A stretch of DNA of 44,621 nt from Kiritimatiellia bacterium (GCA_017962605.1 JAGCUY010000134.1:1-44621); one strand, 5' to 3'; counted from the first letter of the stretch, positions 30,321 to 38,691 are shown. The notes: generated from the letters alone by a model not told the origin. Translations and numbers: made by a program.

Positions 30321-31403
30321 ATGGCAAATTCAAACGAGAAAAATGCAATGGCTGACATCGCCCGTCAATCGGCCAAAATGTGGGAGCAGGGTTCCCCGCT
30401 TCGCGAGATCTCGCTTTTCATCGTCAAGTCGATGGAGTCGTTTTGCGGGAAAAAGCCCCTCTCGCATGAGGCCGGGGCACCATGCGGCGTCGGCATGTTC
30501 CATCCCTTCAACATGGCCGCCATGGATGTTAACGCCCTGCGCCGTCTCTGCACTGCAATCCACAACATGGGGCGTCGGAAGCTCCGCGCCTACATGGCCG
30601 TGCTTGAGGGGGGCGACCTCTTCCCGCAGGAGGTCAAGACTGGCCTTTGGATGCACTACATGGGCCTTACGACATGCCTCTGCGGCAACATGACGGGCTC
30701 GGCGCTGGAGGACTGGCTGAAGCCATATCTCACCCTTTGCGTGGCCATGTGCGCCGAGGGGCATGAAATCCTGCGCATGATGGAGCCAAGCGTCGCCGGG
30801 ATGCCGTCGCGGAAATACAAGGTGAGCCAGCGTCTCGCGGAGTCCTTCCTGCGCGACGACGTGGCGGCATACGAGATTGAGCGGCACATCGAAGGCGTCC
30901 GCTTTACCAAGACGGTGGTGCGGGACATGCTTGCCGACGAGCATGGGCGGTGCATCGTCTCCCGTCTGATAGAGGAGGAGCCTGCCTTCATGGAGGCCTT
31001 TGACGCGAAGGAGATGCTCTTCTACGTCTGCGCCAACTGCAAGGACTTCGGCAAGACGGCCGCGCTGGCGAAGTCGCTTGCGGGAATCTCCCCCGGCCTC
31101 ATCCGGTGCGAGGACGCCTTTGGCCAGACGCCGCTTGACTGGACCCTTCTGAGGCTGCGGCGCCATGAACTGAAGGACAGTGACCTTGACGATTGCCTCG
31201 CGCAAATGCGGACGCTGGCGTCGGTCCTGGTTGGGCTTGGCTCCGATCCTCACCACCGAAACAAATACGGCATCTCATACAGCGACGTGGAGAGGCAGCT
31301 CGTTTCGCGCGAGCAGCTGCGGACCGAGTGGGTGCTGGATGTCGGTAAGCCCGAATGGAGGAACATGCGGCTTAGGAACTACAGGAAACAAAGGAAAGGA
31401 TAA
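30321..31403 (+). CDS. Orphan protein heading a MoxR/DUF2201 operon (360 residues)
   Basis: Unrecognised, helical. The C-terminal third has a degenerate ankyrin-like end: CEDAFGQTPLDWTLLRLRRH ... LVGLGSDPHHRNKYGISYSDV, the same pattern as the 19216 and 26454 proteins. The very end is basic (RNYRKQRKG). A Cys/Met-rich middle (TTCLCGNMTG, LCVAMCAEGHEILRMM) has no known motif. ATG 30321 is 46 bp after the -12 of P8; the MoxR gene follows after 3 bp. Possibly an adaptor or substrate for the AAA/VWA pair (inference from operon position). Confidence 0.7.
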   Translation: MANSNEKNAMADIARQSAKMWEQGSPLREISLFIVKSMESFCGKKPLSHEAGAPCGVGMFHPFNMAAMDVNALRRLCTAIHNMGRRKLRAYMAVLEGGDLFPQEVKTGLWMHYMGLTTCLCGNMTGSALEDWLKPYLTLCVAMCAEGHEILRMMEPSVAGMPSRKYKVSQRLAESFLRDDVAAYEIERHIEGVRFTKTVVRDMLADEHGRCIVSRLIEEEPAFMEAFDAKEMLFYVCANCKDFGKTAALAKSLAGISPGLIRCEDAFGQTPLDWTLLRLRRHELKDSDLDDCLAQMRTLASVLVGLGSDPHHRNKYGISYSDVERQLVSREQLRTEWVLDVGKPEWRNMRLRNYRKQRKG

Positions 31404-31406
31404 GTA

Positions 31407-32558
31407 ATGGCAGCGAACGAACGCAAGGAAAAAGTGGCGATTGACATTCACAACAAGGTTACGGGCGAAGAGCTCGAGAAGTTGCTGAAGCGGCAACTGA
31501 AGGAGCTGATGGAGCGGCCCGAGGCGGCGAAGGAGCTGCCGCCGCTCATGGTCTGGGGCGCGCCGGGCCTAGGCAAGTCCAGCATCCTGCGCGACGTGGC
31601 TTCCGACCTCGGCATCGGCTTCATCGACGTGCGCCTCGCGCAGCGCGAGCCGGTGGACATCCGCGGGCTGCCCGTGCCGGGGCCCGACGGCGTGAAGTGG
31701 CTCGTCGCAAGCGAATGGCCGCGCGACCCGGCGTCCCGCGGGATCATCCTCTTCGACGAGATCACCGCGGCCGACCGCTCCCTGCAGGTGGCCGCCTACG
31801 AGTTCATCCTCGACCGCCGCCTTGGCGAACTCTACCAGGTGCCGGACGGCTGGTACATCTGCGCGGCCGGCAACCGCACCGAGGACCGCGCCGTCTCCAC
31901 GACGATGTCGTCCGCGCTCGCGAACCGCTTCCTGCACGTCGAGCTGCAGGAGGACGTCGAGAGCTGGATCGCATGGGCGCGGACCCACAACATCCACCCC
32001 TCTGTGACGGGCTTCATCCGCTTCCGCCCGGGCTGCCTCTTCCGCCAGGAGGGCGAGAACCTCGAGCGCGGCTGGCCGACACCCCGCGCCTGGGAGCGCG
32101 TGAGCCGCATGCTCAAGATGTTCGGCGAGGACGAGGAGCTCCTTCTGCGGAAGGTAGTTTACGGGCTCGTCGGCAACCGCGCGGGCGTCGAGTTCATGGA
32201 GTTCCACAAGAGCAGCGTGACCTTCGACGATGTCCTGACGATGATGACAGACCCTGAGGCCCCGGTGCGCATCCCCGACGCGGCGGATCGCAAATACGCC
32301 CTCTGCGCGGCGATGACCTACCTGCTCTGGCGCGGCCGCGACGCCGACGACGAGGCGCGGCGCATCGACGGCTTCTACCGCATCTGCATGGCGATGTCGA
32401 GCGACTTCGCCTCGATGGCGATGATGGACGCGATGGCCGGAAACAAGCGCGAGTCCGATCCTGTTTTCGCCGAAAAGCTCTTCCGCCACCCGCGCTTCAA
32501 GGAGTGGTCGGACAAGCACGGCAAGTCCCTCCGCAAGCGCTACTCGATTAAAGTCTGA
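31407..32558 (+). CDS. MoxR-family AAA+ ATPase
   Basis: 383 residues. Walker A GAPGLGKS at 51-58, the MoxR-type segment RLAQREPVDIRGLP, Walker B GIILFDEI at 112-119, then AADRSLQVAAYEFILDRRLG (helix-2 insert region), sensor AAGNRTED and arginine-finger ALANRFLH. MoxR ATPases act as chaperones with VWA-domain partners, and the next gene supplies one. Its base composition is GC-rich like the housekeeping block, unlike the mobile genes nearby. Middle gene of the P8 operon. Confidence 0.9.
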   Translation: MAANERKEKVAIDIHNKVTGEELEKLLKRQLKELMERPEAAKELPPLMVWGAPGLGKSSILRDVASDLGIGFIDVRLAQREPVDIRGLPVPGPDGVKWLVASEWPRDPASRGIILFDEITAADRSLQVAAYEFILDRRLGELYQVPDGWYICAAGNRTEDRAVSTTMSSALANRFLHVELQEDVESWIAWARTHNIHPSVTGFIRFRPGCLFRQEGENLERGWPTPRAWERVSRMLKMFGEDEELLLRKVVYGLVGNRAGVEFMEFHKSSVTFDDVLTMMTDPEAPVRIPDAADRKYALCAAMTYLLWRGRDADDEARRIDGFYRICMAMSSDFASMAMMDAMAGNKRESDPVFAEKLFRHPRFKEWSDKHGKSLRKRYSIKV

Positions 32559-32631
32559 AGCTTTGTTTTCGATTGCACCCGGCCAACGATTGCAGCCGAA
32601 AATCCAAACAAGCAAAACACGGGAGTTGGAA

Positions 32632-33936
32632 ATGCCCCTAACAGACAAGGAACTGGCGAAACTCAAGAAGACGACGCTTGCGCTGATGTGCCAGGACCGG
32701 CAGAAGCTGCTGGTGCGCTTCCCCTTCACGGGCGGCTTTTTGATGCGGCTGGAGTTCATCCCCGTCCGCGACAAGCGGCTGAGGACGGCGGCCACGGACG
32801 GCGAGCGCGTCTTCATGGACCTCTCCTTCTGCTCCAAGCTCAGCGCCGACGAGCGGCTGTTCGTCATGGCGCACGAAGCCTGGCACTGCGTAATGATGCA
32901 CATGCTCCGCTGCCAGGACCGCGACGAACGACTCTTCAATGTCGCGGCGGACATGGAGGTGAACCGGATGCTCTCGAAGGAGGGGCTGAACCCGCCGCAA
33001 TGGGTCCTCATGCCGAAGGACAACTGGAGCGACCTCTCGGCGGAGGAGATGTATGAGCGGCTCCAAAGACGACGCCCTGCGCCGCCCCAGTCCGGCGCCG
33101 CAAAAGCCGGCGGCTCCGATGGCGACGGGGCTGAGGGCAATGGGCTGTCCGGCCAGTTCGACCGCCATATCCACAACGGGAAGGACGAGGAGGAAGAGCA
33201 GGGCGGCGGAGGCGGGGCGACGGTGACGGACGAGTGGGGCGAGGTCGGTTTTGACAAGGACTTCAGGCCGTCAATCCCAAAGGGGATTGCGGACAAGATA
33301 CGCGAGCGCATCGTCGCCGTCGCGCAGCAGATGCAGCGCACACGGGGCACCATTCCGGAGCATTTGGAAAGCCTCGTCAGCGCCGCGCTGCGCCCGCAGA
33401 TCCGCTGGCAGGAAGTGCTGGCGCAGTTCGTCACAAGCTGCTATGGCGGGTCGCGGCGGTGGCTGCCGCCAAGCCGACGCCACCTGGGAAGCGGCCTCTA
33501 CCTGCAAAGCTCGCGCAAGGAGTGTCTCCGCGCCGTAGTCGCCATCGACACAAGCGGCAGCACGACTGCTGACCTCCCGCAGTTCTTCGCGGAGCTCGGC
33601 TCGCTCCTCGAAACTTTCGGGGACTACGAGCTGACGGTCATCCAGTGCGACTGCGAAATCCAGCATGTCGAGCGCTTTGATGTCTCAAACCCTTTCCATT
33701 CGCCTGAATGGGAGACCTACGGACATGGCGGGACGGACTTCCGTCCGCCCTTTGAATACGTCGCCGACCATTCCGAAATAGAGCCGTCCTGTTTCATCTA
33801 CATCACGGATGGCTGCGGCCCCGCGCCGGACAATCCGCCGCCATATCCGGTCCTGTGGATACTTACGGACGACGGCGAGAAGCCCGCCCCCTGGGGCTGG
33901 GAGTTGAGGCTGAAGTCGAAAAACCGAAAATACTGA
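32632..33936 (+). CDS. DUF2201 putative metallopeptidase with VWA-like domain
   Basis: 434 residues. The N-terminal zinc-peptidase-like domain has HEAWH at 81-85 (HExxH form), followed by NVAADMEVNRML. A Gly/Glu-rich linker (about 180-205) leads to a VWA-like domain with the MIDAS motif DTSGS near 306 and FIYITDGCG near the end. This is the usual partner of MoxR-type ATPases; together they probably form a metal-dependent remodelling or protease complex whose target is unknown. ATG 32632 follows GGGAGTTGGAA; the ORF extends to 32563 without a ribosome site. Last clear gene of the P8 operon. Confidence 0.88.
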   Translation: MPLTDKELAKLKKTTLALMCQDRQKLLVRFPFTGGFLMRLEFIPVRDKRLRTAATDGERVFMDLSFCSKLSADERLFVMAHEAWHCVMMHMLRCQDRDERLFNVAADMEVNRMLSKEGLNPPQWVLMPKDNWSDLSAEEMYERLQRRRPAPPQSGAAKAGGSDGDGAEGNGLSGQFDRHIHNGKDEEEEQGGGGGATVTDEWGEVGFDKDFRPSIPKGIADKIRERIVAVAQQMQRTRGTIPEHLESLVSAALRPQIRWQEVLAQFVTSCYGGSRRWLPPSRRHLGSGLYLQSSRKECLRAVVAIDTSGSTTADLPQFFAELGSLLETFGDYELTVIQCDCEIQHVERFDVSNPFHSPEWETYGHGGTDFRPPFEYVADHSEIEPSCFIYITDGCGPAPDNPPPYPVLWILTDDGEKPAPWGWELRLKSKNRKY

Positions 33937-33968
33937 CAGAAAAGTTGGGTGACTTGTTCAAAAAAGTG

Positions 33969-34004
33969 TTCGCGACGCCCGCGGCGCCGCGAATTTGGTA
34001 TAAT
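33969..34004 (+). promoter_or_regulatory. Extended -10 promoter with GC-rich dyad
   Basis: TGGTATAAT (TATAAT at 33999-34004) gives an extended -10 without a clear -35. The imperfect dyad TTCGCG...CGCGAA (33969-33993), just upstream, is a likely regulator site. Belongs to the AlbA_2 gene. Confidence 0.55.
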
Positions 34005-34109
34005 GATTTACCATTGAGGCCATGTGCGCCGGAAACATCTAAACCTCCAAGGCGCGAATGCGCCAAACTTCCAAACATCCTCAGGCAATGGCGAAACACT
34101 TCCACCACC

Positions 34110-35627
34110 ATGACAATAGACGAGATAAAAATTGGCGAATCTGACCGGCTGGAATTCAAGCGGGCCTTGTCGAAGGACGATTCAAAATGGCTGAAAACCG
34201 TTGTCGCGTTCGCAAATGGACGAGGCGGGCGCATTCTGTTCGGCATCGACTCTGACCGCTCCGTCGTTGGGATGGGAGAGGATATTTTTAGCGCAAAAGA
34301 CGCCATCGCAGACGCAATAGCCAATGGCGTTCGTCCGCTCCCGCCAGTCACGATTGGCGTGATGACACTGTCCGGCAAATCTATAATCGTGCTTGAAGTC
34401 AGTCAAGGGATGCAGTGCCCCTATTATCTCCGGTCAAAGGGGGATACGGACGGCGTATATGTCCGCTACGATGCCACCACAAGGCCAGCCGACGAGAACA
34501 TCCTGAGGGAACTCCGCTTGGATGGCGCAGGAAGAAGTTTCGACCAAATCGAGGCGCGTGGCCTGTCGGTTAGTGAACGCGACATTGAGAAGCTCTGCAC
34601 GGCCATGCGGCGGACGGCAAAACGCAATGCCAAGACTGACGAGCAGAGGAAAAGCGTGAAGCCATTGACAAAGGCGCAGCTCGTCAAATGGGGCGTTTTG
34701 CTTGAACGCGGTGGCGAATTTCTCCCGACCTGGGCATTCGTACTTCTTTCCGGGAATGCGCGGCTTTCTCCGCATGTCAAATGCGGCATCTTCAAGGGAA
34801 CCGACCGGACTTTTTTTGTGGATCGCCGCGAGTTCGACAGTCCGGTGCAGGATCAAGTTGAGAGCGCCGTTCAATATGTTCTCGAAAAAATCAACATGGG
34901 GGCGAGGTTCCATGGGGCCTATCGCGAAGACGTTTACGAGATACCCCCTGACTCGATTCGCGAAATCATCGTGAACGCGATAGTTCACCGCAGCTATGTT
35001 AATGCCGAGGCGAGTCCGGTCACTGTGGCGCTCTACGACGACCGCCTTGAAGTGACATCGCCGGGAGGCCTTCCGCGTGGGATGACCCTTGCGAAGATGC
35101 TCACCGGTTATTCGGAGTGCCGTAACAAGGCCCTGGCGTCAGCCTTCGCCTACATGAACCTGATTGAGAACTGGGGCAGCGGCGTGAAACGCTATGTCGC
35201 CGAAATCAAGGCAGCGGGGCTTCGTGAGCCGGAATTTGTCGAGTGGCCAAACGCCATGCGGATTAACATCTATCGGAATAAAACCACGCCCCAGGTCACG
35301 CCCCAAGACATCGCCCAAGAAGGTCCGACGCCGACTGTGTCCCATGCAGTCACCCATGCAGTCGCCCATGCAGTCACCCATGCAGTCGCCCATGCAGTCT
35401 CGCCACAAATAAAGGCATTGCTCCAGGCTCTAAAGGACGCCCAGGGAAATGCAGAACTATTAAAAGTCTTGAAGTTGAAGAACCGCGACGATCTGCGGCT
35501 ACGCTACATCGCACCGGCTCTTTCCGCTGGGCTTATAGAGCGGACAATCCCTGACAAGCCCACAAGCCGCTTCCAGAAATATCGCCTAACGGCCAAAGGT
35601 CGCGCTGCGCTTGGGGGTTTGGTATAG
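34110..35627 (+). CDS. AlbA_2/Schlafen-type ATP-binding transcriptional regulator
   Basis: 505 residues. N-terminal AlbA_2 (Schlafen-like) domain at about 6-125: ESDRLEFKRALS, VVAFANGRGGRILFGIDSD. Residues 270-360 carry the HATPase_c_4-type segment: IREIIVNAIVHRSY, VALYDDRLEVTSPGGLP and LIENWGSGVKRY. A repeat linker (HAVTHAVA) follows, then a winged-helix end (LRYIAPALSAGLIERTIPD). The family binds DNA or RNA and often regulates stress or mobile genes. ATG 34110 lies 105 bp after the extended -10; the ORF's opening to 33855 runs over the VWA gene and promoter and is not real. Confidence 0.82.
   Translation: MTIDEIKIGESDRLEFKRALSKDDSKWLKTVVAFANGRGGRILFGIDSDRSVVGMGEDIFSAKDAIADAIANGVRPLPPVTIGVMTLSGKSIIVLEVSQGMQCPYYLRSKGDTDGVYVRYDATTRPADENILRELRLDGAGRSFDQIEARGLSVSERDIEKLCTAMRRTAKRNAKTDEQRKSVKPLTKAQLVKWGVLLERGGEFLPTWAFVLLSGNARLSPHVKCGIFKGTDRTFFVDRREFDSPVQDQVESAVQYVLEKINMGARFHGAYREDVYEIPPDSIREIIVNAIVHRSYVNAEASPVTVALYDDRLEVTSPGGLPRGMTLAKMLTGYSECRNKALASAFAYMNLIENWGSGVKRYVAEIKAAGLREPEFVEWPNAMRINIYRNKTTPQVTPQDIAQEGPTPTVSHAVTHAVAHAVTHAVAHAVSPQIKALLQALKDAQGNAELLKVLKLKNRDDLRLRYIAPALSAGLIERTIPDKPTSRFQKYRLTAKGRAALGGLV
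35341..35400 (+). repeat. In-frame 12-bp tandem repeat (CATGCAGTCRCC)
   Basis: Five units of CATGCAGTCRCC, alternating A/G at one position (a 24-bp higher-order period), encoding HAVT/HAVA. Units of 12 bp keep the frame, so copy number could vary without breaking the protein; the linker between ATP-binding and winged-helix parts would change length. Confidence 0.85.
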
Positions 35628-35720
35628 TGCGGGATTTGCAGTCGTGAAATACACCATCCAGCGGCTCATATCCGCCCGGAGGACTGGGTGGATGCCGTGA
35701 TTGCAGCGGCAAGGGGAGGT

Positions 35721-35797
35721 GATACCGAAGATTTTTAGGCTTATTTTTTGCGGTATCGTCACGAAAATTTGACTTACCGCAAAAAATAACATATAAT
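35721..35797 (+). promoter_or_regulatory. Sigma-70 promoter and operator of the DUF234 ATPase gene
   Basis: TTGACT (35769-35774), 17 bp, TATAAT (35792-35797): close to consensus. The perfect 12-bp inverted repeat TTTTTTGCGGTA / TACCGCAAAAAA (35744-35755, 35775-35786) straddles the -35, and a further GATACCG half-site is at 35721. Three half-sites suggest cooperative autorepression. Confidence 0.75.
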
Positions 35798-35823
35798 TGT
35801 TGCTGACATTTGGAGATTACACC

Positions 35824-37245
35824 ATGCTTATAGGTCGTGATTTGGAGCGTAGGCGGCTATTGGAGACAAAGAAGTCCGACAAGTCCGAATTCGTCGCGGT
35901 TTTCGGACGACGTCGCATTGGCAAGACATTTCTAGTTCATGAGACATTTGGAAATTCGTTCTCCTTTGTCCATACTGGGCTTGCCCGCGAGGGAATGCGC
36001 AAGCAGCTTGCAGAATTTCGCTATTCGCTGGAACAGTTCTTTGGCGTTAGGAGAAAAACCTTTGGCGATTGGTCTGGAGCATTTCATGCTCTGCAGGAAT
36101 CGCTAGAAGGTCTGCCTAGTGGAAAGAAAGTTGTGTTTATCGATGAGATGCCGTGGATGGATACTCCAAGGTCGGGTTTTGTCAGTGCTCTTGAACATTT
36201 TTGGAACGGATGGGCGTGTTTTCGCAAAGATATCATCCTAATTGTCTGCGGAAGCGCAACGAGTTGGATAATAAGTAAGGTGATTAATGATCATGGCGGG
36301 TTGCATAATAGGGTGACGATGCGCATGCCACTGAGGCCTTTTACTCTTTCGCAGTGTGAGGAGATGGTTAAAAAGCGGGGTCTGCGGCTTGACAGGCGTC
36401 AGATTCTCGAAGGATATATGGCGATGGGCGGTGTGCCATTCTACTGGGACAGGATACGAAAAGGTGAAAGCATGGCCCAGTCAATGGATCGTCTTTTCGT
36501 AGCCAAAGATGCAGAGTTTTCTGGGGAGTTTGACAGGCTCTATGCATCGTTGTTCAAAAATCCAGGCATTCATGTTGGAATTGTGACTGCGTTGGCCGAC
36601 AGAATGTGTGGAAAAACGAGAAGGGAGTTGCTTGCAGACCTCAAGGCTGAGGACAATGGCGCCTTTTCAAAAGCCTTGCTTGAACTGGAAGAATGCGGCT
36701 TTATCGAGAGAAGCAATCTTCCCGGAAGAATACGGCGAGACTCGCTTTACAGGCTTGTGGACAACTACTCGCTCTTCTATTTCAAATTCATACGCGGCAC
36801 CGCCTCGCGCTCATCCGATCACTGGCAGAGGATGGCTACTTCCCAAACCGGAAGAATATGGTGCGGACTTGCGTTTGAGAGAGTGTGCATGGCACACATT
36901 GATCAAGTCAAAAAGGCGCTTGGTATCTCCGGGGTCATGTCTGAAGTCTATGCATGGCGGCACAAATCAGGCTCTGACGATGATCGTGGTGCTCAAATTG
37001 ACCTTATCATTGATAGAAAAGATGGCGTTGCCAATATTTGTGAAGTAAAGTATTCGGCAGGGAAATTCGTCATTTCCGGAGAGTATGCCGAGAATCTTGC
37101 CCGAAAGATCGAAGCCTTTTCTCAGTCGCAGCATTTTGGCAAATCGGTTTTCCTTACGATGATAACGCCATGTGGAGTCAAGGAAAACGAACACTCCGGT
37201 GTCGTGCAATCTGAAGTAACTCTTGACGATTTGTTTGCCCGATAA
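35824..37245 (+). CDS. DUF234-type AAA ATPase
   Basis: 473 residues. Walker A GRRRIGKT at 28-35, Walker B KKVVFIDEMPWM at 101-112, LIVCGSATSW sensor 1, MGGVPFYWDRI, a winged-helix-like segment (ALLELEECGFIERS) and a C-terminal PD-(D/E)XK-like motif (AQIDLIIDR ... ICEVKYS). ATG 35824 follows TGGAGATTACACC, 26 bp after the -10; the in-frame codon at 35797 is the end of the -10 box. Codon use is visibly more AT-rich than in neighbours, suggesting recent transfer. It differs in sequence from the similar gene at 20929-22506. Function of the family is unresolved. Confidence 0.85.
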   Translation: MLIGRDLERRRLLETKKSDKSEFVAVFGRRRIGKTFLVHETFGNSFSFVHTGLAREGMRKQLAEFRYSLEQFFGVRRKTFGDWSGAFHALQESLEGLPSGKKVVFIDEMPWMDTPRSGFVSALEHFWNGWACFRKDIILIVCGSATSWIISKVINDHGGLHNRVTMRMPLRPFTLSQCEEMVKKRGLRLDRRQILEGYMAMGGVPFYWDRIRKGESMAQSMDRLFVAKDAEFSGEFDRLYASLFKNPGIHVGIVTALADRMCGKTRRELLADLKAEDNGAFSKALLELEECGFIERSNLPGRIRRDSLYRLVDNYSLFYFKFIRGTASRSSDHWQRMATSQTGRIWCGLAFERVCMAHIDQVKKALGISGVMSEVYAWRHKSGSDDDRGAQIDLIIDRKDGVANICEVKYSAGKFVISGEYAENLARKIEAFSQSQHFGKSVFLTMITPCGVKENEHSGVVQSEVTLDDLFAR

Positions 37246-37300
37246 TCCTCGAAATTGTCTGTTGGCGGCGCAATCCCAGACCGTAGTTTTATTATAAAAT

Positions 37301-37393
37301 GGTCAGTTTTTGGCCAGACGGCTGATATTTGAGCAGATGTTGCGCATTTTTTGGCGCGAGAAGGCGCTTTTTGCGCCTTGGCACGGATGTTGC
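37301..37393 (+). promoter_or_regulatory. Sigma-54 promoter P9 with two enhancer motifs
   Basis: Motifs GGTCAGTTTTTGGCC (37301-37315) and GGCTGATATTTGAGC (37320-37334); the second is 45 bp from the -24 GG (37380-37381), matching the other promoters. -12 GC 37392-37393 in TTGGCACG-GATG-TTGC. Hairpin AAGGCGC/GCGCCTT (37361-37378) between. Confidence 0.87.
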
Positions 37394-37456
37394 GAATAGG
37401 TCATGCGGCATCCGCGTGGATGCATTGGTAAAACAACTAACGTCTGGAGCCAGTCA

Positions 37457-38020
37457 ATGAATATGGAACATAGCCAATCCCGAATCCCGAATTCCCAATC
37501 CCGTTTTATCCGCAGGCCGGTGAGGCCGTGCGTGGGCGCATCCTATTTCGGCCTTATCGCCGCCTGCTATGCTGGAATGGCCGTTTTGCTTTTCTTCATC
37601 ATGCGGACGGTCGGCTCTTCGCTTGAGCCTCTGTCTGCCTGGAGTCGCCTTGAATCGCAACCTGTCTGGCTGCGCGCCCCGTTTTTCCTGATGACGCTGG
37701 CGCTGGGCGCGCTGATGGTCGATTTCACAGGCCGCTTCGGCGCAAGTCTTATATTCGACTTGCGGCATGTGGCGCGCGTGTCGGCGCGGCGCTGGGCGCT
37801 TTACCGCCTGTCCGTCCTGTCCGCCATTTTAATCCCGCTCGGACTTTGCCTCTGCATCGCGAAGGGGGCAATCCCGTATCTTCATGGCTGGATCGGGGGC
37901 GCTCTTTTCGTGGCGCTTATTGCTCCCGCTGCCCTCGCCGCCTTTGATTTGCGTCGCGCGAGTGACGCTTCAAGAGGTTTCGTGGAACTGGGCGCCTGGC
38001 ATGGTGTAAATAATCTTTGA
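37457..38020 (+). CDS. Small integral membrane protein, sigma-54 driven (187 residues)
   Basis: No family recognised. After a hydrophilic start there are about four hydrophobic segments: YFGLIAACYAGMAVLLFFIM, APFFLMTLALGALMVDF, LYRLSVLSAILIPLGLCLCI and IGGALFVALIAPAALAAF, so it is an inner-membrane protein. Codons 8-17 (SQSRIPNSQSR) derive from a CCCGAATCCCGAATTCC-type repeat, suggesting a repeat insertion at the 5' end. ATG 37457 has TGGAG 8 bp upstream and lies 63 bp after the -12 of P9. The ORF's opening to 37403 lies in the leader. Confidence 0.65.
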   Translation: MNMEHSQSRIPNSQSRFIRRPVRPCVGASYFGLIAACYAGMAVLLFFIMRTVGSSLEPLSAWSRLESQPVWLRAPFFLMTLALGALMVDFTGRFGASLIFDLRHVARVSARRWALYRLSVLSAILIPLGLCLCIAKGAIPYLHGWIGGALFVALIAPAALAAFDLRRASDASRGFVELGAWHGVNNL

Positions 38021-38024
38021 CGAA

Positions 38025-38053
38025 TTGACAAAAACATAGTCGTCTGTAAAAAT
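38025..38053 (+). promoter_or_regulatory. Candidate sigma-70 promoter of the exonuclease gene
   Basis: TTGACA (38025-38030) with an A-rich -10 (AAAAAT at 38048-38053, 17-bp gap). The -10 is poor, so confidence is limited; the gene could also be read from P9. Confidence 0.4.
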
Positions 38054-38087
38054 ATCTTAACGTCTCCCCCAGCAGCGACGGGGAGGC

Positions 38088-38669
38088 ATGGAGAATATAA
38101 TGCGAGTCAATGCAAAGACACTTCCGGCAATCGCAGCCTACGCCCGCGAGGGGCGCGTCGTTGTCTTCGACACGGAGACGACGGGCTGCTCGCCGCATGA
38201 CGAAATCTGCCAGATCGCCGCAGCGGAGTATCTCCGCGGCCAGCTCTCGCGGACGCTCAGCCTTTACATCTGCCCGACATGCCCCATGAACCCATGGGCG
38301 GAGGCCGTCCACGGCCTGTCGATGGAGTTCCTCGCCGACAACGGTATCGCGCCTCCAGAGGCGATGCGGCGCTTCTTCGACTTCGTCGGCCGCGACGTCC
38401 TGCTCGTCGCGCACAACGCCACCTTCGATCTGCGGATGCTTAACAACGAGTGCACCAAGTTCGGCCTCCTCTACGCGCCTGAAGGGCTTGAGACCTGCGA
38501 CAGCCTCGCCCTCGCCCGCAAGATGCGACCCGACCTCGAAAGCCACGCCCTGGCGAAACTCATAGAGGCCCTTGGCATTGACGGCGTGAACTCCCACGAC
38601 GCCCTGGACGACGCCCTCGCCTGCGCCGGCGTCTTCTTCAAGCTTCTTCCCGATCCAGGCACGCTGTAA
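38088..38669 (+). CDS. DnaQ-type 3'-5' exonuclease (DEDDh)
   Basis: 193 residues, a stand-alone exonuclease domain as in DNA polymerase III epsilon-like proteins. Exo I FDTETTG at about 26-32, Exo II HNATFDLRMLNNE near 108-120, Exo III HDALDDA near 172-178 with the DEDDh histidine. Metal-dependent removal of 3' nucleotides from single-stranded DNA or RNA is expected. GGGGAGGC precedes ATG 38088. No polymerase gene is adjacent. It is very GC-rich, like the housekeeping genes, and is followed directly by the second MITE-like element. Confidence 0.88.
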   Translation: MENIMRVNAKTLPAIAAYAREGRVVVFDTETTGCSPHDEICQIAAAEYLRGQLSRTLSLYICPTCPMNPWAEAVHGLSMEFLADNGIAPPEAMRRFFDFVGRDVLLVAHNATFDLRMLNNECTKFGLLYAPEGLETCDSLALARKMRPDLESHALAKLIEALGIDGVNSHDALDDALACAGVFFKLLPDPGTL

Positions 38670-38691
38670 TCCTGAAATCAATCCCTTCTCT

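Noticed and set aside
31569-33434. Minus-strand ORF of 621 codons
   Set aside because: Antisense of the MoxR and DUF2201 genes, both with intact motifs; the translation is Ser/Arg/Val-biased without a fold.
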